64,000 nt of DNA. It comes from Brevibacillus agri (GTDB lineage Bacteria; Bacillota; Bacilli; Brevibacillales; Brevibacillaceae). Below the pieces are notes generated by a model that ran no database searches, was not told where the DNA came from, and saw only the letters and a list, made by a program, of their open reading frames with translations. Location of the stretch: NCBI RefSeq assembly GCF_004117055.1, contig NZ_CP026363.1, positions 2,596,001-2,660,000 of the forward strand, written 5' to 3'. This document shows positions 23,404 to 34,464 of this stretch, in pieces (the stretch's first letter is position 1; the number at the start of each line of letters is the position of its first letter). The position numbers were made by a program, and so were the translations under genes.

Positions 23404-24564
23404 ATGAACATTCATGAGTATCAAGGTAAAGAGATACTTAAGCAGTACGGTGTAAAAGTTCCTGAAGGTCGCGTAGCTTTCACAGTGGATGAAGCTGTTG
23501 AAGCGGCGAAAGAACTGGGCACCCAGGTTGTTGTCGTAAAAGCGCAAATCCACGCTGGTGGCCGCGGTAAAGCTGGCGGTGTAAAAGTGGCGAAAAACCT
23601 GGATGAAGTTCGTACATATGCCAGTGAAATTCTTGGCAAAGTGCTGGTAACTCATCAAACAGGTCCGGAAGGCAAAGAAGTAAAACGCCTCTTGATCGAG
23701 CAAGGCTGCGATATTAAAAAAGAATACTACGTGGGTGTCGTTGTTGACCGCGCAACAGGTAGCGTTGTCATGATGGCTTCTGAAGAGGGCGGTACGGAGA
23801 TTGAGGAAGTAGCAGCGCAAACTCCGGAAAAAATCTTCAAAGAAGTAATCGATCCGGTAACGGGCCTGAACGCGTTCCAAGCGCGCCGTCTGGCTTATGC
23901 GATCAACATCCCGAAAGAACTCATCAACAAAGCAGCTAAGTTCATGATGAGCCTGTACCAAGCATTTGTTGAAAAAGACTGCTCTATCGCTGAAATTAAC
24001 CCTCTCGTTGTTACTGGCGACGGTGAAGTAATGGCACTCGATGCCAAACTGAACTTCGACAGCAACGCTCTCTACCGTCATCCTGACATTGTAGCTCTGC
24101 GCGACCTGGATGAAGAAGACGAGAAAGAAATCGAAGCGTCCAAATACGATCTGTCCTACATCGCCCTCGATGGTAACATCGGTTGCATGGTAAACGGTGC
24201 AGGTCTTGCAATGGCTACCATGGACATCGTGAAATTTTACGGTGGAGATCCTGCCAACTTCCTCGACGTAGGCGGCGGTGCTACTGAAGAAAAAGTAACC
24301 GAAGCGTTCAAAATCATTCTGCGCGACGAAAAAGTAAAAGGCATTTTCGTTAACATTTTCGGCGGTATCATGAAATGTGACGTCATTGCAAACGGCGTAG
24401 TGAATGCAGCGAAACAAATCAAGCTGGATAAACCGCTCGTTGTGCGTCTCGAAGGTACAAACGTAGACCTCGGTAAGAAAATCCTTAACGAATCCGGTCT
24501 GAACATCGTTGCGGCTGAATCCATGGCTGATGGCGCTGAGAAAATCGTATCCTTGGTAAAGTAA
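23404..24564 (+). CDS. sucC: Succinyl-CoA synthetase (ADP-forming), beta subunit
   Basis: This is the beta subunit of the TCA-cycle enzyme that converts succinyl-CoA to succinate with ATP formation. The 386-residue protein is full length: ATP-grasp N-terminal part ([30 protein letters not shown]) and the C-terminal CoA ligase part with GGATEEKV and [11 protein letters not shown] and [10 protein letters not shown]. Codon use is highly selective, as expected for an abundant enzyme. AGGAGG precedes the ATG. sucD follows after 43 bases. Confidence 0.98.
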   Translation: MNIHEYQGKEILKQYGVKVPEGRVAFTVDEAVEAAKELGTQVVVVKAQIHAGGRGKAGGVKVAKNLDEVRTYASEILGKVLVTHQTGPEGKEVKRLLIEQGCDIKKEYYVGVVVDRATGSVVMMASEEGGTEIEEVAAQTPEKIFKEVIDPVTGLNAFQARRLAYAINIPKELINKAAKFMMSLYQAFVEKDCSIAEINPLVVTGDGEVMALDAKLNFDSNALYRHPDIVALRDLDEEDEKEIEASKYDLSYIALDGNIGCMVNGAGLAMATMDIVKFYGGDPANFLDVGGGATEEKVTEAFKIILRDEKVKGIFVNIFGGIMKCDVIANGVVNAAKQIKLDKPLVVRLEGTNVDLGKKILNESGLNIVAAESMADGAEKIVSLVK

Positions 24565-24607
24565 GCAATTGCGAGTAGATACGTAAAAAAGGTGGGAAAA
24601 AAACGCG

Positions 24608-25510
24608 ATGAGTATTCTCGTTAATAAAAATACAAAAGTAATTACACAAGGGATTACCGGTGCAACAGGTTTGTTCCACACTCGCGGAGCCGTTGAATAC
24701 GGTACACAAATGGTTGGCGGCGTGACTCCAGGTAAAGGCGGAACCGAAGTAGACGGTATTCCAATTTTCAACACCGTAGCAGAAGCGGTAGAAAAAACAG
24801 GCGCAAATGCTTCCGTTATCTACGTTGCTCCTCCTTTTGCTGCTGACGCGATCATGGAAGCGGTTGACGCTGAACTGGATCTGGTCATCTGCATCACCGA
24901 AGGTATTCCTGTCCTCGACATGGTAAAAGTAAAACGTTACATGGAAGGCAAGAAAACCAAGCTGATCGGACCTAACTGCCCAGGCGTTATCACTCCAGGC
25001 GAGTGCAAAATCGGCATCATGCCAGGCTACATTCACACCCCTGGTAAAGTGGGTATCGTATCCCGCTCCGGTACCTTGACTTATGAAGCTGTACATCAAA
25101 CTTCCACTCGCGGCATCGGTCAATCCACTGCTGTAGGTATCGGTGGCGACCCTGTAAAAGGGATGGAGTTCATCGATGTACTGAAAATGTTCAACGAAGA
25201 CCCAGACACTGAAGCCGTTATCATGATCGGTGAAATCGGCGGTACGGCGGAAGAAGAAGCGGCTGAATGGATCGCGGCGAACATGAAAAAACCAGTGGTA
25301 GGCTTCATTGGCGGACAAACTGCTCCTCCAGGAAAACGCATGGGCCACGCTGGTGCGATCATCTCCGGCGGTAAAGGTACAGCCGCTGAGAAAATCGCGA
25401 AGCTCGAAGAGTGCGGCGTTCGCGTAGCGAAAACGCCAGCAGTAATCGGTGAAACACTGGTAGAACTGCTGAAAGAGCGCGGCATGCTGGAGAAAGTGTT
25501 GAACAAGTAA
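24608..25510 (+). CDS. sucD: Succinyl-CoA synthetase (ADP-forming), alpha subunit
   Basis: This is the alpha subunit that carries the phosphohistidine intermediate. The 300-residue protein has the CoA-binding Rossmann domain ([15 protein letters not shown]), [12 protein letters not shown] and the active-site His in [16 protein letters not shown]. It is full length for the family. It shares the selective codon use of sucC and ends at a strong terminator. Confidence 0.98.
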   Translation: MSILVNKNTKVITQGITGATGLFHTRGAVEYGTQMVGGVTPGKGGTEVDGIPIFNTVAEAVEKTGANASVIYVAPPFAADAIMEAVDAELDLVICITEGIPVLDMVKVKRYMEGKKTKLIGPNCPGVITPGECKIGIMPGYIHTPGKVGIVSRSGTLTYEAVHQTSTRGIGQSTAVGIGGDPVKGMEFIDVLKMFNEDPDTEAVIMIGEIGGTAEEEAAEWIAANMKKPVVGFIGGQTAPPGKRMGHAGAIISGGKGTAAEKIAKLEECGVRVAKTPAVIGETLVELLKERGMLEKVLNK

Positions 25511-25525
25511 TCGTTTTGATAGCAG

Positions 25526-25565
25526 AAGTGGACAGGCAGATGCTTGTCCACTTTTTCTTTTTTTG
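25526..25565 (+). terminator. Terminator of the sucCD operon
   Basis: AAGTGGACA (25526-25534) pairs with TGTCCACTT (25545-25553), followed by TTTCTTTTTTT. Confidence 0.93.
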
Positions 25566-25642
25566 AAAGAGGCCGCTGTCTTTCGCTACAATAGCACTCG
25601 AAGCCGTCCAAGGTAACGCTTGGAATGCAAGGAGGGTGTTTG

Positions 25643-26758
25643 ATGGGCAAACCGCAAATCAGTGAGCGAGATTGGCTGTATGTACTGGCGATGACACCGG
25701 GGTTGGGACGTCGAACAATCAGGAAAATTAGCGAAACAGCAGGGTCTTTTCAGAATGCTGTCGATCATTGGCTTTTGATCGGGGAAGAGTTGGGGCTTTC
25801 TGTCGAGCTTGTGCAACAAGTTGATATGCAAACAAATGCCGCGGCTGTCATGCACCTGTTAGCAAAACGGGAGGCGAGTCGGACTCGCTTTCTTTGCATC
25901 TTTGACGAAGACTATCCCTCCTTGCTGCGGCATATTCCTGACCAGCCGCTGACGCTGTTTTGCCGAGGCGATCGCAAGCTGCTTGCAGAGGCGGCCATCG
26001 GTGTTGTCGGCTCGCGCAAGCCAACGCCGTACGGCCGGGCGAGCTGCGCGTATTTGGTGAAAGAGCTGGTGCAGGCGGGGCTTGCGATTGTATCCGGTCT
26101 GGCCTATGGCATAGATGGCGAAGCGCATCAGACGGCGCTTGCGGCTGGAGGAAAGACCATCGCCGTATTGGGCTGCGGGCTGAATCATGTGTACCCGCCA
26201 AGGCATCAAACGCTCTACGAAAAAATTGAATCTTTTGGACTACTTTTGTCCGAATATCCGCCAGATACTCCGCCCGTCCCAGGGCTGTTCCCCGAGCGAA
26301 ACCGCATTATCAGTGGACTAAGTTTGGGCGTAGTAGTCGTGGAAGCAGCAGAAAAAAGCGGATCGCTGATTACAGCGGACTGTGCGCTGGAGCAAGGACG
26401 CGACGTTTTTGCCGTTCCAGGCCCGATTTTTTCCTTGATGAGCGCAGGGCCGCATAACTTGCTCAAACAAGGAGCAAAGCTAGTAACAAGACCCTGCGAT
26501 ATCTTGGAGGAGTTGCCGCGGGCTTATGCGAGCGGTGCTGAATCAGCGTCTGTCGCCGGAAAAGGCAGGAGTTCCATAACGCTTACCGCAGAGGAAAGCG
26601 TGATTGTGGAGGCGATCACTTACGAAGGCGTGCACGTGGATGAGCTTGTACAGCAACTGGAGCCTGACCGGCGCAAAAACGTGCACCAATTGCTTGTCCG
26701 ACTGGAGGCAAAAGGGGTGCTTGCGGCACTGCCAGGGGGGTATTTCGCGCGGCGCTAA
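25643..26758 (+). CDS. dprA: DNA processing protein DprA (Smf)
   Basis: DprA loads RecA on incoming single-stranded DNA in natural transformation. The 371-residue protein has the N-terminal helix-hairpin part (LAMTPGLGRRTIRKI), the Rossmann-like DprA domain (GVVGSRKPTPYGR, SGLAYGIDGEAHQTAL, TIAVLGCGL, FPERNRIISGLS, SLITADCALEQGRDVFAVPG) and a C-terminal winged helix (VDELVQQLEPDRRKNVHQLLVRLEAKG). ATG 25643 follows AAGGAGGGTG. With comM in the same window this hints at a natural competence set, though both genes are widespread. Confidence 0.97.
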   Translation: MGKPQISERDWLYVLAMTPGLGRRTIRKISETAGSFQNAVDHWLLIGEELGLSVELVQQVDMQTNAAAVMHLLAKREASRTRFLCIFDEDYPSLLRHIPDQPLTLFCRGDRKLLAEAAIGVVGSRKPTPYGRASCAYLVKELVQAGLAIVSGLAYGIDGEAHQTALAAGGKTIAVLGCGLNHVYPPRHQTLYEKIESFGLLLSEYPPDTPPVPGLFPERNRIISGLSLGVVVVEAAEKSGSLITADCALEQGRDVFAVPGPIFSLMSAGPHNLLKQGAKLVTRPCDILEELPRAYASGAESASVAGKGRSSITLTAEESVIVEAITYEGVHVDELVQQLEPDRRKNVHQLLVRLEAKGVLAALPGGYFARR

Positions 26759-26803
26759 GGCATGTTTGACCTTTCCCGGGAATCCCCTAAAGCTTGCAAG
26801 TGT

Positions 26804-26832
26804 TTGACAAATCGGATAAGCATATTTAATAA
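26804..26832 (+). promoter_or_regulatory. Candidate topA promoter
   Basis: A perfect TTGACA (26804-26809) is followed after 17 bases by TAATAA (26827-26832). It is 36 bases from the topA start. Confidence 0.6.
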
Positions 26833-26867
26833 TAGGGAAGATTCCTTACTAAAAGGGGAGGAAAAAA

Positions 26868-28946
26868 ATGGCTGATACGCTCGTAATCGTAGAATCCCCT
26901 GCGAAAGCGAAAACCATTGGAAAATATCTGGGTAGCAAATATATCGTGAAAGCGTCCATGGGACATGTGCGCGACCTCCCGAAAAGTCAGATGGGGGTAG
27001 ATGTCAATCATGGCTTTGAACCCAAATACATAACCATTCGCGGCAAGGGCGATGTACTCAAGGGCCTGAAGGATGCCGCCAAAAAAGTAAAGAAAGTCTA
27101 TCTGGCAGCCGACCCGGATCGCGAAGGGGAAGCAATTGCCTGGCATCTGGCCCAATATCTCGGACTCGATTTGAACCAGCCGCTTCGCGTGGTGTTCAAC
27201 GAGATTACCAAAGACGCGATCAAGGAAGCGTTCAAGCATCCGCGCCATATCAACATGGATTTGGTGAACGCCCAACAGGCGCGGCGTATTTTGGACCGGC
27301 TGGTCGGCTACAACATCAGCCCGATCCTGTGGAAAAAAGTGCGCAAAGGTTTGAGCGCCGGACGCGTCCAGTCTGTCACCGTCAAGCTGATTATGGATCG
27401 GGAGCGCGAAATCCAGCAATTCATTCCCGAAGAGTACTGGACGATTGCCACCAAGCTCGCAAGCAACGGCAAAGAGTTTGAGGCGAAGTTTTACGGCTAT
27501 GAGGATGAAAAAGTCGAGCTGAAGTCGGAAGAGGACGTCAAGCGCGTGCTGGACAAAATGAAGGATCAGTCGTTTGTCGTGCAAAAGGTAACAAAGCGCG
27601 AGCGCAAACGCAATCCTGCACCGCCGTTTATCACCAGCTCTCTGCAACAGGAAGCCGCGCGCAAGCTCAATTTCCGTACCGCCAAGACGATGCGGATCGC
27701 CCAGGAGCTGTACGAGGGGATTGACGTCGGCAACAAGGAAGGCGCAGTCGGTTTGATTACGTATATGCGTACAGACTCGACCCGCGTATCCGAAACCGCG
27801 CAAAATGAGGCGAAAGAGTACATACTGGAAAAATTCGGCGCTGACTACATACCGGCAGAACCTCGTGTCCAGGTCAAAAAAGAAAACGCTCAGGACGCGC
27901 ACGAGGCGATCCGCCCAACCTCGGTCGCACGTACGCCGGATGAGATCAAGGAATTTTTGTCGAGAGATCAACTGCGCTTGTATCGACTCATTTGGGAGCG
28001 GTTTCTGGCGAGCCAGATGTCTTCCGCTGTACTCGATACCATGAGTGTAGATATTGATGCAGGGGGCGTCATGTTCCGGGCGACTGGCTCGAAAGTGAAG
28101 TTCCCTGGATTTATGAAGGTTTATATAGAAGGAAATGATGACGGCACGGAAGAAGAGAGCTTCCTGCCGCCAATCGCTGAAGGCCAGACGCTGGAACAGC
28201 GAGAAATAACGCCGGCGCAACATTTTACCCAGCCGCCGCCGCGTTACTCGGAGGCGCGTCTCATCAAGACGCTCGAAGAAGGCGGCATCGGCCGTCCCTC
28301 TACGTACGCTCCAACGCTGGAAACTATTCAGAAGCGCGGCTATGTCGCGCTGGAGGAAAAGCGGTTCATCCCGACAGAGCTGGGCGAAATCGTCATTACG
28401 CTGATCGAGGAGTTTTTTCCGGAAATTCTCAACGCGGAGTTTACCGCCCATATGGAGTCCGATCTCGACGAAATCGAGGAAGGCACAGCGAACTGGGTTC
28501 AAATTCTCGATGCGTTTTACGGTGACTTTGCCAAGCGAGTGGCCGTAGCGGAAGAAGAAATGAAGGAAGTCGAGCTGAAAGACGAAGAGTCTGACGAGAC
28601 TTGCGAGCTGTGCGGCCGCGTGATGGTCTACAAGCTCGGGCGCTTCGGCAAGTTCCTCGCTTGTTCCGGGTTCCCGGAATGCCGCAACACGAAACCGATC
28701 GTCAAAGAAACAGGGGTAAAGTGCCCGCAATGTGAAACTGGACACATTATCGAACGTAAATCTAAGAAGAGCCGTATTTTTTACGGCTGCAACCGATATC
28801 CGGAATGCGATTTTGTATCGTGGGACAAACCGATTGCCCGTCCTTGCCCGAAATGCGCAAGCCTACTCGTGGAGAAAAAGCGCAAGAAGCAAGGGGTTAG
28901 CGTTGTCTGCACCAAATGCGACTATCAGGAAGAAGCAGACTCCTGA
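26868..28946 (+). CDS. topA: DNA topoisomerase I
   Basis: This type IA topoisomerase relaxes negative supercoils. The 692-residue protein has the TOPRIM domain ([31 protein letters not shown]), the catalytic Tyr in [17 protein letters not shown] and the [26 protein letters not shown] segment. Its C-terminus carries three Cys4 zinc ribbons (CELCGR...CSGFPEC, CPQCE...CNRYPEC, CPKCA...CTKC). GGGGAGG precedes the ATG. trmFO follows after 39 bases, as in Bacillus. Confidence 0.98.
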   Translation: MADTLVIVESPAKAKTIGKYLGSKYIVKASMGHVRDLPKSQMGVDVNHGFEPKYITIRGKGDVLKGLKDAAKKVKKVYLAADPDREGEAIAWHLAQYLGLDLNQPLRVVFNEITKDAIKEAFKHPRHINMDLVNAQQARRILDRLVGYNISPILWKKVRKGLSAGRVQSVTVKLIMDREREIQQFIPEEYWTIATKLASNGKEFEAKFYGYEDEKVELKSEEDVKRVLDKMKDQSFVVQKVTKRERKRNPAPPFITSSLQQEAARKLNFRTAKTMRIAQELYEGIDVGNKEGAVGLITYMRTDSTRVSETAQNEAKEYILEKFGADYIPAEPRVQVKKENAQDAHEAIRPTSVARTPDEIKEFLSRDQLRLYRLIWERFLASQMSSAVLDTMSVDIDAGGVMFRATGSKVKFPGFMKVYIEGNDDGTEEESFLPPIAEGQTLEQREITPAQHFTQPPPRYSEARLIKTLEEGGIGRPSTYAPTLETIQKRGYVALEEKRFIPTELGEIVITLIEEFFPEILNAEFTAHMESDLDEIEEGTANWVQILDAFYGDFAKRVAVAEEEMKEVELKDEESDETCELCGRVMVYKLGRFGKFLACSGFPECRNTKPIVKETGVKCPQCETGHIIERKSKKSRIFYGCNRYPECDFVSWDKPIARPCPKCASLLVEKKRKKQGVSVVCTKCDYQEEADS

Positions 28947-28985
28947 TTGGACGAGGTAGAATTTGTAGCTTGGAGGAAGAACAGC

Positions 28986-30290
28986 ATGACAACACCAACT
29001 ATTACTGTAGTAGGCGCGGGTTTGGCCGGAAGCGAGGCTGCCTGGCAAATTGCCAAGGCAGGCATTCCCGTCAAGCTGTACGAAATGCGGCCTAAGACCC
29101 AGACACCTGCCCATCATACCGACAAATTCGCGGAACTGGTCTGCAGCAACTCCTTGCGCGCGAACTCCTTGGCCAATGCCGTCGGCGTATTAAAGGAAGA
29201 AATGCGCCGTCTAGGCTCGGTCATTATCGAGGCTGCTGACCGTTGCGCCGTTCCGGCAGGGGGAGCGCTTGCGGTAGACCGGCATGAGTTTGCTGGCTAT
29301 GTCACGGATGCTGTGAAAAATCATCCGCTGATCGAGGTTATCACCGACGAGATCACCGACATTCCCGCGGATGGCATCGTCGTCATTGCGACAGGACCAC
29401 TGACATCGCCAGCGCTTTCCCAAAAGCTCAAGGAGCTGACTGGGGAAGAATACCTATATTTTTATGATGCTGCAGCACCAATTATCGAAAAAGACTCGAT
29501 CGACATGAACAAAGTCTTCGTGGCGTCCAGGTACGATAAAGGGGAGGCTGCTTACCTGAACTGCCCGATGACGGAGGAAGAATTTAATCGCTTTTACGAT
29601 GAGCTGATTGCCGCCGAAGCGGTTCCGCTGAAGGAGTTTGAAAAAGAAATTTTCTTCGAGGGCTGCATGCCGATCGAAGTCATGGCAAAACGCGGACGCC
29701 AAACGATGCTGTTCGGCCCGATGAAGCCGGTCGGTCTGACAGACCCGCGCACAGGCAAAAAGCCGTACGCAGTCGTTCAGCTTCGCCAGGACAACGGCGC
29801 GGCTACCTTGTACAACATCGTCGGCTTCCAGACCCATCTGAAATGGCCGGAGCAAAAGCGGGTGTTCTCGCTGATCCCTGGCCTGGAAAACTGCGAAATC
29901 GTCCGTTACGGCGTCATGCACCGCAATACGTTCATTAATTCGCCGAAGCTGCTGCGCCCTACGTATCAGTACAGGGAGCGGGACACCTTGTTTTTTGCAG
30001 GCCAAATGACAGGGGTGGAAGGCTACGTGGAATCTGCCGCTTCCGGACTGCTCGCAGGCATCAATGCCGCGCGTCTGGCAAAAGGCGAAGAGCTGATCGT
30101 GCTCCCGCCGGAAACGGTCATGGGCAGCATGGCGCGCTATATTACGACGGCGGATCCGAAACATTTTCAGCCGATGAACGCGAATTTCGGGCTGGTTCCC
30201 GAGTGGCCAGAGCGCATTCGCAACAAGCGTGAGAAAAACGAAAAGCTTGCTGAGCGGGCGCTAGATACAATTCAGAATTTTACACAATAA
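28986..30290 (+). CDS. trmFO: Methylenetetrahydrofolate--tRNA-(uracil-5-)-methyltransferase TrmFO
   Basis: TrmFO makes m5U54 in the tRNA T-loop using methylene-THF and FAD. The 434-residue protein has the FAD-binding motif [15 protein letters not shown] at the N-terminus, the catalytic Cys region [26 protein letters not shown] and a C-terminal [23 protein letters not shown] 28986 follows TTGGAGGAAGA. Confidence 0.97.
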   Translation: MTTPTITVVGAGLAGSEAAWQIAKAGIPVKLYEMRPKTQTPAHHTDKFAELVCSNSLRANSLANAVGVLKEEMRRLGSVIIEAADRCAVPAGGALAVDRHEFAGYVTDAVKNHPLIEVITDEITDIPADGIVVIATGPLTSPALSQKLKELTGEEYLYFYDAAAPIIEKDSIDMNKVFVASRYDKGEAAYLNCPMTEEEFNRFYDELIAAEAVPLKEFEKEIFFEGCMPIEVMAKRGRQTMLFGPMKPVGLTDPRTGKKPYAVVQLRQDNGAATLYNIVGFQTHLKWPEQKRVFSLIPGLENCEIVRYGVMHRNTFINSPKLLRPTYQYRERDTLFFAGQMTGVEGYVESAASGLLAGINAARLAKGEELIVLPPETVMGSMARYITTADPKHFQPMNANFGLVPEWPERIRNKREKNEKLAERALDTIQNFTQ

Positions 30291-30363
30291 CGACACAATT
30301 AGCGTTGATATCCGAATTTCGTCTGTGTTACTATATAGGTGCTTCGAGGAGGGTGCATCCCAT

Positions 30364-31305
30364 ATGGACATTTCGCAACAAATTTCTGCGGATCTTGCGA
30401 TGTTTACCCGTTATTTGCGAGTCGAAAAAAACGCCTCTCCTCATACGGTAAAGCAGTATATGGCAGATATCAGCGAATTTGTCTCCTTTATGGAACAGCA
30501 CCAAATCTCTGCATTTGCTGCTGTTTCTTATTTGCATGGTCGCTCCTTTCTCGCGCACTTGGCGGGCAGGGGGTTATCCCGGCGAAGTATTGCGCGCAAG
30601 CTCTCGAGTTTGCGAAGCTTGTATCGATTTTTGTTGCGTGAAGGTCAACTGGAGCAAAATCCGTTCCAACTCGTTTCCACTCCGAAGATGGAGAAGAAAC
30701 TCCCTTCCTTTTTGTATCCACAAGAAGTTCAAGCGTTTTTTGATCTGCCAGATACATCAACGCCTTTAGGAATACGCGATCGGCTGATATTTGAACTGTT
30801 GTACGCGAGCGGCATGCGAGTTTCTGAGCTGGTTACCTTGTCAGTCGACGATGTGAATCCGAGCATGGGCGTCGCGCTTGTATATGGAAAAGGGGCAAAA
30901 GAGCGGTATGTGCCTGTGGGAAGTTATGCCTGCGACGTTCTTAGGCAATACCTAGAGTATGGAAGAGAAAAACTGTTGGCCGGCAGAGTAGATCACGGCA
31001 ACCTGCTGCTTAACTATCGCGGAGAGCCGTTGTCCGACCGCAGCGTCCGCCGGATTGTAGACAAATACGTAGATATGTGCGCTTCTCATTTGCGTGCTTC
31101 ACCTCACACCTTTCGTCACACGTTTGCGACCCACATGTTGAATGGAGGAGCTGACCTCCGGACGGTCCAAGAGCTGCTGGGACATGTCAATGTCTCTACG
31201 ACGCAGGTTTACACGCATGTGACCAAGGAGCGACTTCGCCATGTATATGACACCGCTCACCCGCGGGCTAACCCGAATAGTACAGGTTCCGCCAATCGGA
31301 CATAA
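30364..31305 (+). CDS. xerC: Tyrosine recombinase XerC (CodV)
   Basis: XerC works with XerD to resolve chromosome dimers at dif. The 313-residue protein has an N-terminal SAM-like core-binding domain (RYLRVEKNASPHTVKQYMADI) and a catalytic domain with Arg in SGMRVSELVTL, HTFRHTFATHML, and the final His and Tyr in LLGHVNVSTTQVYTHV. Its place directly before hslVU-codY is that of codV in Bacillus, which argues against a phage integrase. ATG 30364 follows GAGGAGGG. Confidence 0.96.
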   Translation: MDISQQISADLAMFTRYLRVEKNASPHTVKQYMADISEFVSFMEQHQISAFAAVSYLHGRSFLAHLAGRGLSRRSIARKLSSLRSLYRFLLREGQLEQNPFQLVSTPKMEKKLPSFLYPQEVQAFFDLPDTSTPLGIRDRLIFELLYASGMRVSELVTLSVDDVNPSMGVALVYGKGAKERYVPVGSYACDVLRQYLEYGREKLLAGRVDHGNLLLNYRGEPLSDRSVRRIVDKYVDMCASHLRASPHTFRHTFATHMLNGGADLRTVQELLGHVNVSTTQVYTHVTKERLRHVYDTAHPRANPNSTGSANRT

Positions 31306-31320
31306 CGGGAGGAATCAGTG

Positions 31321-31863
31321 ATGGAACAGTTTCACGCAACAACCATATTCGCTATTACGCATAACGGGGCAACCGCGATGGCCGGTGACGGTCAGGTTAC
31401 CTTTGGAAACAGCATGGTCATGAAGCATGGGGCCAAAAAAGTGAGAAGGCTCTATCGCGGAGAAGTTTTGGCAGGATTTGCAGGCTCAGTTGCCGACGCA
31501 ATTACGCTGTTTGAAAAGTTCGAAGGCAAGCTCGAGGAATACCATGGAAACCTTCAGCGGGCTGCTGTTGAGTTGGCGAAGGAGTGGCGTTTGGACAAAG
31601 TTTTGCACCGCCTGGAAGCGATGATGATTGTTGGCAACAAGGATCACCTGCTGCTGATCTCCGGCAACGGAGAAATCATCGAGCCAGATGACGGGATTTT
31701 GGCGATCGGCTCTGGCGGAAGTTTTGCCCTGGCTGCCGGTCGCGCTCTGAAAATATACGCGCCGCACCTGAGTGCCCGGGAAATTGCAGAAGCATCACTT
31801 CGAACCGCTGCGGAGATTTGCGTGTTCACGAACAACAATCTTGTGGTGGATGAGTTGAATTGA
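31321..31863 (+). CDS. hslV: ATP-dependent protease subunit HslV (ClpQ/CodW)
   Basis: This is the peptidase of the HslUV two-ring protease. The 180-residue protein is close to Bacillus CodW: FHATTIFA...[36 protein letters not shown] and [19 protein letters not shown]. The N-terminus reads MEQFHATTI, with five residues before the TTI that forms the Thr nucleophile in enterobacterial HslV; the Ser after Met that serves CodW is Glu here. A GTG three bases earlier is possible; GGGAGGA spacing favours ATG 31321. It is in the xerC-hslV-hslU-codY operon. Confidence 0.96.
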   Translation: MEQFHATTIFAITHNGATAMAGDGQVTFGNSMVMKHGAKKVRRLYRGEVLAGFAGSVADAITLFEKFEGKLEEYHGNLQRAAVELAKEWRLDKVLHRLEAMMIVGNKDHLLLISGNGEIIEPDDGILAIGSGGSFALAAGRALKIYAPHLSAREIAEASLRTAAEICVFTNNNLVVDELN

Positions 31864-31882
31864 GCAAAAGGGAGGAACTTCT

Positions 31883-33280
31883 GTGCTGAATCTTGAGCAA
31901 TTAACTCCGCGTAAGATCGTAGAGCATTTGGACAAATACATCGTCGGGCAGGCACAAGCCAAGAAAGCCATCGCTGTGGCGCTTCGCAATCGCTATCGTC
32001 GGAGCCTTTTGCCGGAGCAGATGATTGACGAAGTGGTTCCCAAAAATATTTTGATGATCGGACCGACCGGGGTGGGGAAAACCGAGATTGCCCGCCGGAT
32101 CGCCAAGCTGACCGGCGCGCCGTTTATCAAAGTAGAGGCGACCAAGTTCACCGAGGTTGGCTATGTAGGACGAGATGTTGAGTCGATGGTGCGCGATCTG
32201 GTGGAAGCCTCCATCCGAACTGTGAAGCAGGAAAAAGTGGAATCCGTCAAAGAAAAAGCGGAAAAGCTCGCCAACGAGGCGATCGTAAACGCATTGGTTC
32301 CATCCCGGAAACAGCAAAGCTCGTTCAAAAATCCGCTGGAAATGCTGTTCGGCGGACAACAGCAGCAAGAGCAAACGTCGCATGACCAGGAAGAAGCTTC
32401 CGTTCTGCAACAGCGCAGACAGGTGGCTTGGCAACTAGCGAATGGACAGTTGGAAGAACAAATGATCGAGATAGAGGTAGAAGATCAATCGCCAACGATG
32501 TTCGACATGTTCCAGGTTCCGGGTACAGAACAAATGGGGATGCAAATGCAGGATATGCTCGGCAGCTTGATGCCTAAACGGACGAAGAAGCGAAAATTGC
32601 GAATTAAAGATGCCCGAAAGGTATTAATTCAGCAGGAAGCGCAAAAACTGGTGGATATGGACGAAGTTACGCAAGAGTCGATCCGTCGGGCAGAGCAGCA
32701 TGGCATTATCTTTATCGACGAGATCGACAAGATTGCAGGCAAGGACGGCCGTGGACCGGATGTATCCCGCGAAGGCGTGCAACGAGATATTTTGCCGATC
32801 GTGGAAGGTTCTACGGTTATGACGAAATACGGTCCGGTAAAAACCGATTACGTCCTGTTTATCGCGGCTGGAGCGTTTCACATGGCCAAACCGTCTGATT
32901 TGATTCCTGAGCTGCAGGGGCGTTTTCCGATCCGGGTTGAGCTGACGAGCTTGCGCGTCGAGGATTTTGTGCGAATTTTGACGGAACCGAAAAATGCGCT
33001 GCTCAAGCAGTATGTGGCTTTGCTGGAAACAGAAGGCGTGCGGGTAGAATTTACGCAGGAAGCGATTCAGGAGCTCGCGAAAATGGCTGCGGAGGTCAAT
33101 CAGAGCACAGACAACATCGGTGCTAGACGCTTGCACACCATCCTGGAAAAGCTGCTGGAGGATCTCTCGTTTGAAGCCCCGGAAATTCATCTGGAAGTTG
33201 TGCAAATCACCCCTGATTACGTCCGGCAAAAGCTCGGATCGATCGCGGGGAACAAAGACTTGAGTCAATACATTTTATAA
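31883..33280 (+). CDS. hslU: ATP-dependent protease ATPase subunit HslU (ClpY/CodX)
   Basis: This AAA+ unfoldase feeds HslV. The 465-residue protein has Walker [10 protein letters not shown] near residue 60, a coiled intermediate domain (about 110-240, Gln-rich), Walker [12 protein letters not shown] near 275, and the C-terminal helical lid ending in [20 protein letters not shown], which docks into HslV. The start is GTG 31883 after GGGAGGA. Confidence 0.98.
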   Translation: MLNLEQLTPRKIVEHLDKYIVGQAQAKKAIAVALRNRYRRSLLPEQMIDEVVPKNILMIGPTGVGKTEIARRIAKLTGAPFIKVEATKFTEVGYVGRDVESMVRDLVEASIRTVKQEKVESVKEKAEKLANEAIVNALVPSRKQQSSFKNPLEMLFGGQQQQEQTSHDQEEASVLQQRRQVAWQLANGQLEEQMIEIEVEDQSPTMFDMFQVPGTEQMGMQMQDMLGSLMPKRTKKRKLRIKDARKVLIQQEAQKLVDMDEVTQESIRRAEQHGIIFIDEIDKIAGKDGRGPDVSREGVQRDILPIVEGSTVMTKYGPVKTDYVLFIAAGAFHMAKPSDLIPELQGRFPIRVELTSLRVEDFVRILTEPKNALLKQYVALLETEGVRVEFTQEAIQELAKMAAEVNQSTDNIGARRLHTILEKLLEDLSFEAPEIHLEVVQITPDYVRQKLGSIAGNKDLSQYIL

Positions 33281-33321
33281 TGATTGGGTAGGTAGTACAC
33301 ATACATTGGGAGGAAATACAG

Positions 33322-34101
33322 ATGGATCTACTGTCGAAAACAAGAAGAATTAACCGCATGTTGCAAAAATCTGCGGGCCATGCTGTTAATTTTAACGAAA
33401 TGGCGCAAGTGCTGAGTGACGTAATTGAAGCGAATACATTTGTCGTAAGTCGCAAAGGCAAGCTGCTTGGTTTTGCCATCCACCAGGAAATGGACAATGG
33501 CCGCATGCGCAAAATGCTGGAAGAGCGCCGTTTTCCAGAGGAGTACAGCCAAGGTCTTCTGAAAGTGGAAGAAACGTCCGCAAACCTGGACGTAGAAAGC
33601 CCTTACACTATTTTCCCGGTGGAGATGAAAGACGTATTCCGTTCCGGCTGGACGACTCTCGTTCCGATCATGGGTGGCGGAGACCGTTTGGGTACACTGA
33701 TTCTCGGACGCATCAACGACCAGTTTGTGGACGATGACCTGATCCTCGCGGAAGTGGGCGCGACCGTAGTAGGAATGGAGATCCTGCGCGAGCGTTCGGA
33801 AGCGATTGAGGAAGAAGCGCGCAGCAAGGCTGTCGTGCAAATGGCAATCGGTTCCTTGTCCTACAGCGAGCTGGAAGCGGTTGAGCACATTTTTGAAGAG
33901 CTCGAAGGCAAAGAAGGCTTGCTCGTCGCTTCGAAAATTGCCGATCGCGTAGGCATTACCCGCTCCGTTATCGTAAACGCACTGCGCAAGCTGGAGAGTG
34001 CGGGGGTCATTGAATCCCGTTCCTTGGGAATGAAAGGAACTTTTATCAAAGTTTTGAACGAAAAACTGCTGCCTGAGCTGGAAAAGCTCAAAACTTCGTA
34101 A
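33322..34101 (+). CDS. codY: GTP- and branched-chain amino acid-sensing regulator CodY
   Basis: CodY represses stationary-phase and nutrient-acquisition genes when GTP and branched-chain amino acids are high. The 259-residue protein has the N-terminal GAF domain and a C-terminal winged HTH ([36 protein letters not shown]). The first residues ([17 protein letters not shown]) match the family. It ends the housekeeping block: a terminator follows, and the flagellar operon begins about 360 bases later. In Bacillus CodY also regulates motility genes. Confidence 0.98.
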   Translation: MDLLSKTRRINRMLQKSAGHAVNFNEMAQVLSDVIEANTFVVSRKGKLLGFAIHQEMDNGRMRKMLEERRFPEEYSQGLLKVEETSANLDVESPYTIFPVEMKDVFRSGWTTLVPIMGGGDRLGTLILGRINDQFVDDDLILAEVGATVVGMEILRERSEAIEEEARSKAVVQMAIGSLSYSELEAVEHIFEELEGKEGLLVASKIADRVGITRSVIVNALRKLESAGVIESRSLGMKGTFIKVLNEKLLPELEKLKTS

Positions 34102-34137
34102 GGAAAATGGCAATAAAAGTTTAGTCAAAGTGAACTG

Positions 34138-34172
34138 AAAGGTATAGCGACATCGGTTGCTATACCTTTTTT
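34138..34172 (+). terminator. Terminator after codY
   Basis: AAAGGTATAGC (34138-34148) pairs with GCTATACCTTT (34159-34169), followed by TTTC. It separates the hslVU-codY transcript from the fla/che operon. Confidence 0.9.
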
Positions 34173-34369
34173 CATGGGTATTTATACCCAGTTTCAACAA
34201 TGTCCGACAAACCGCTTCCAGAAATTATCTATTGATTTTTTAGTGCTAGCCCACTTGTGACGCATTGAATATGGATTGCATGTCAAAACAAGTAAAAAAC
34301 AGGGATTTAGTGCCATTGAATCATTTTGAAAGTCGCCATCAATAGGGGCTTTTTTCACTATTACGATTT

Positions 34370-34378
34370 TGCTATGAT
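34370..34378 (+). promoter_or_regulatory. Candidate fla/che operon promoter
   Basis: TGCTATGAT is an extended -10 element (TGnTATgAT), with only a T-rich -35 zone (TTTTTC, 34351-34356). It lies 86 bases before flgB, as expected for the main sigma-A promoter of the operon. Confidence 0.55.
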
Positions 34379-34464
34379 TGAATCGTAAATTGGATGTCGA
34401 AAATACAGGAATTATAGGCAGTTTTGTGGAAATGAATTGACACATAATTGGGGGAGAAGGCTAT

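Larger units (their letters stand above)
34102..34464. other. Intergenic region between codY and flgB
   Basis: These 363 bases hold the codY terminator, a TGGGTAT-TT-ATACCCA palindrome (34174-34190), an AT-rich stretch without genes, and a promoter candidate near 34370. I did not find a close match to the sigma-D consensus. Confidence 0.6.

Noticed and set aside
23380..24774. A 464-codon minus-strand frame opposite sucC
   Set aside because: Shadow of a highly expressed gene with strong codon bias; no motifs.
26826..28745. A 639-codon open frame on the minus strand opposite topA
   Set aside because: It is antisense to a certain gene, shows no family motifs and has Phe/His/Arg-rich composition typical of shadow frames.
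30364..31305. Tyrosine recombinase as a sign of a mobile element
   Set aside because: Position before hslVU-codY and its sequence make it the housekeeping XerC; no att-like repeats or phage genes are nearby.
34180..34460. A sigma-D promoter before flgB
   Set aside because: No TAAA with a GCCGATAT-like partner at about 15 bases was found; the extended -10 element is the better candidate.
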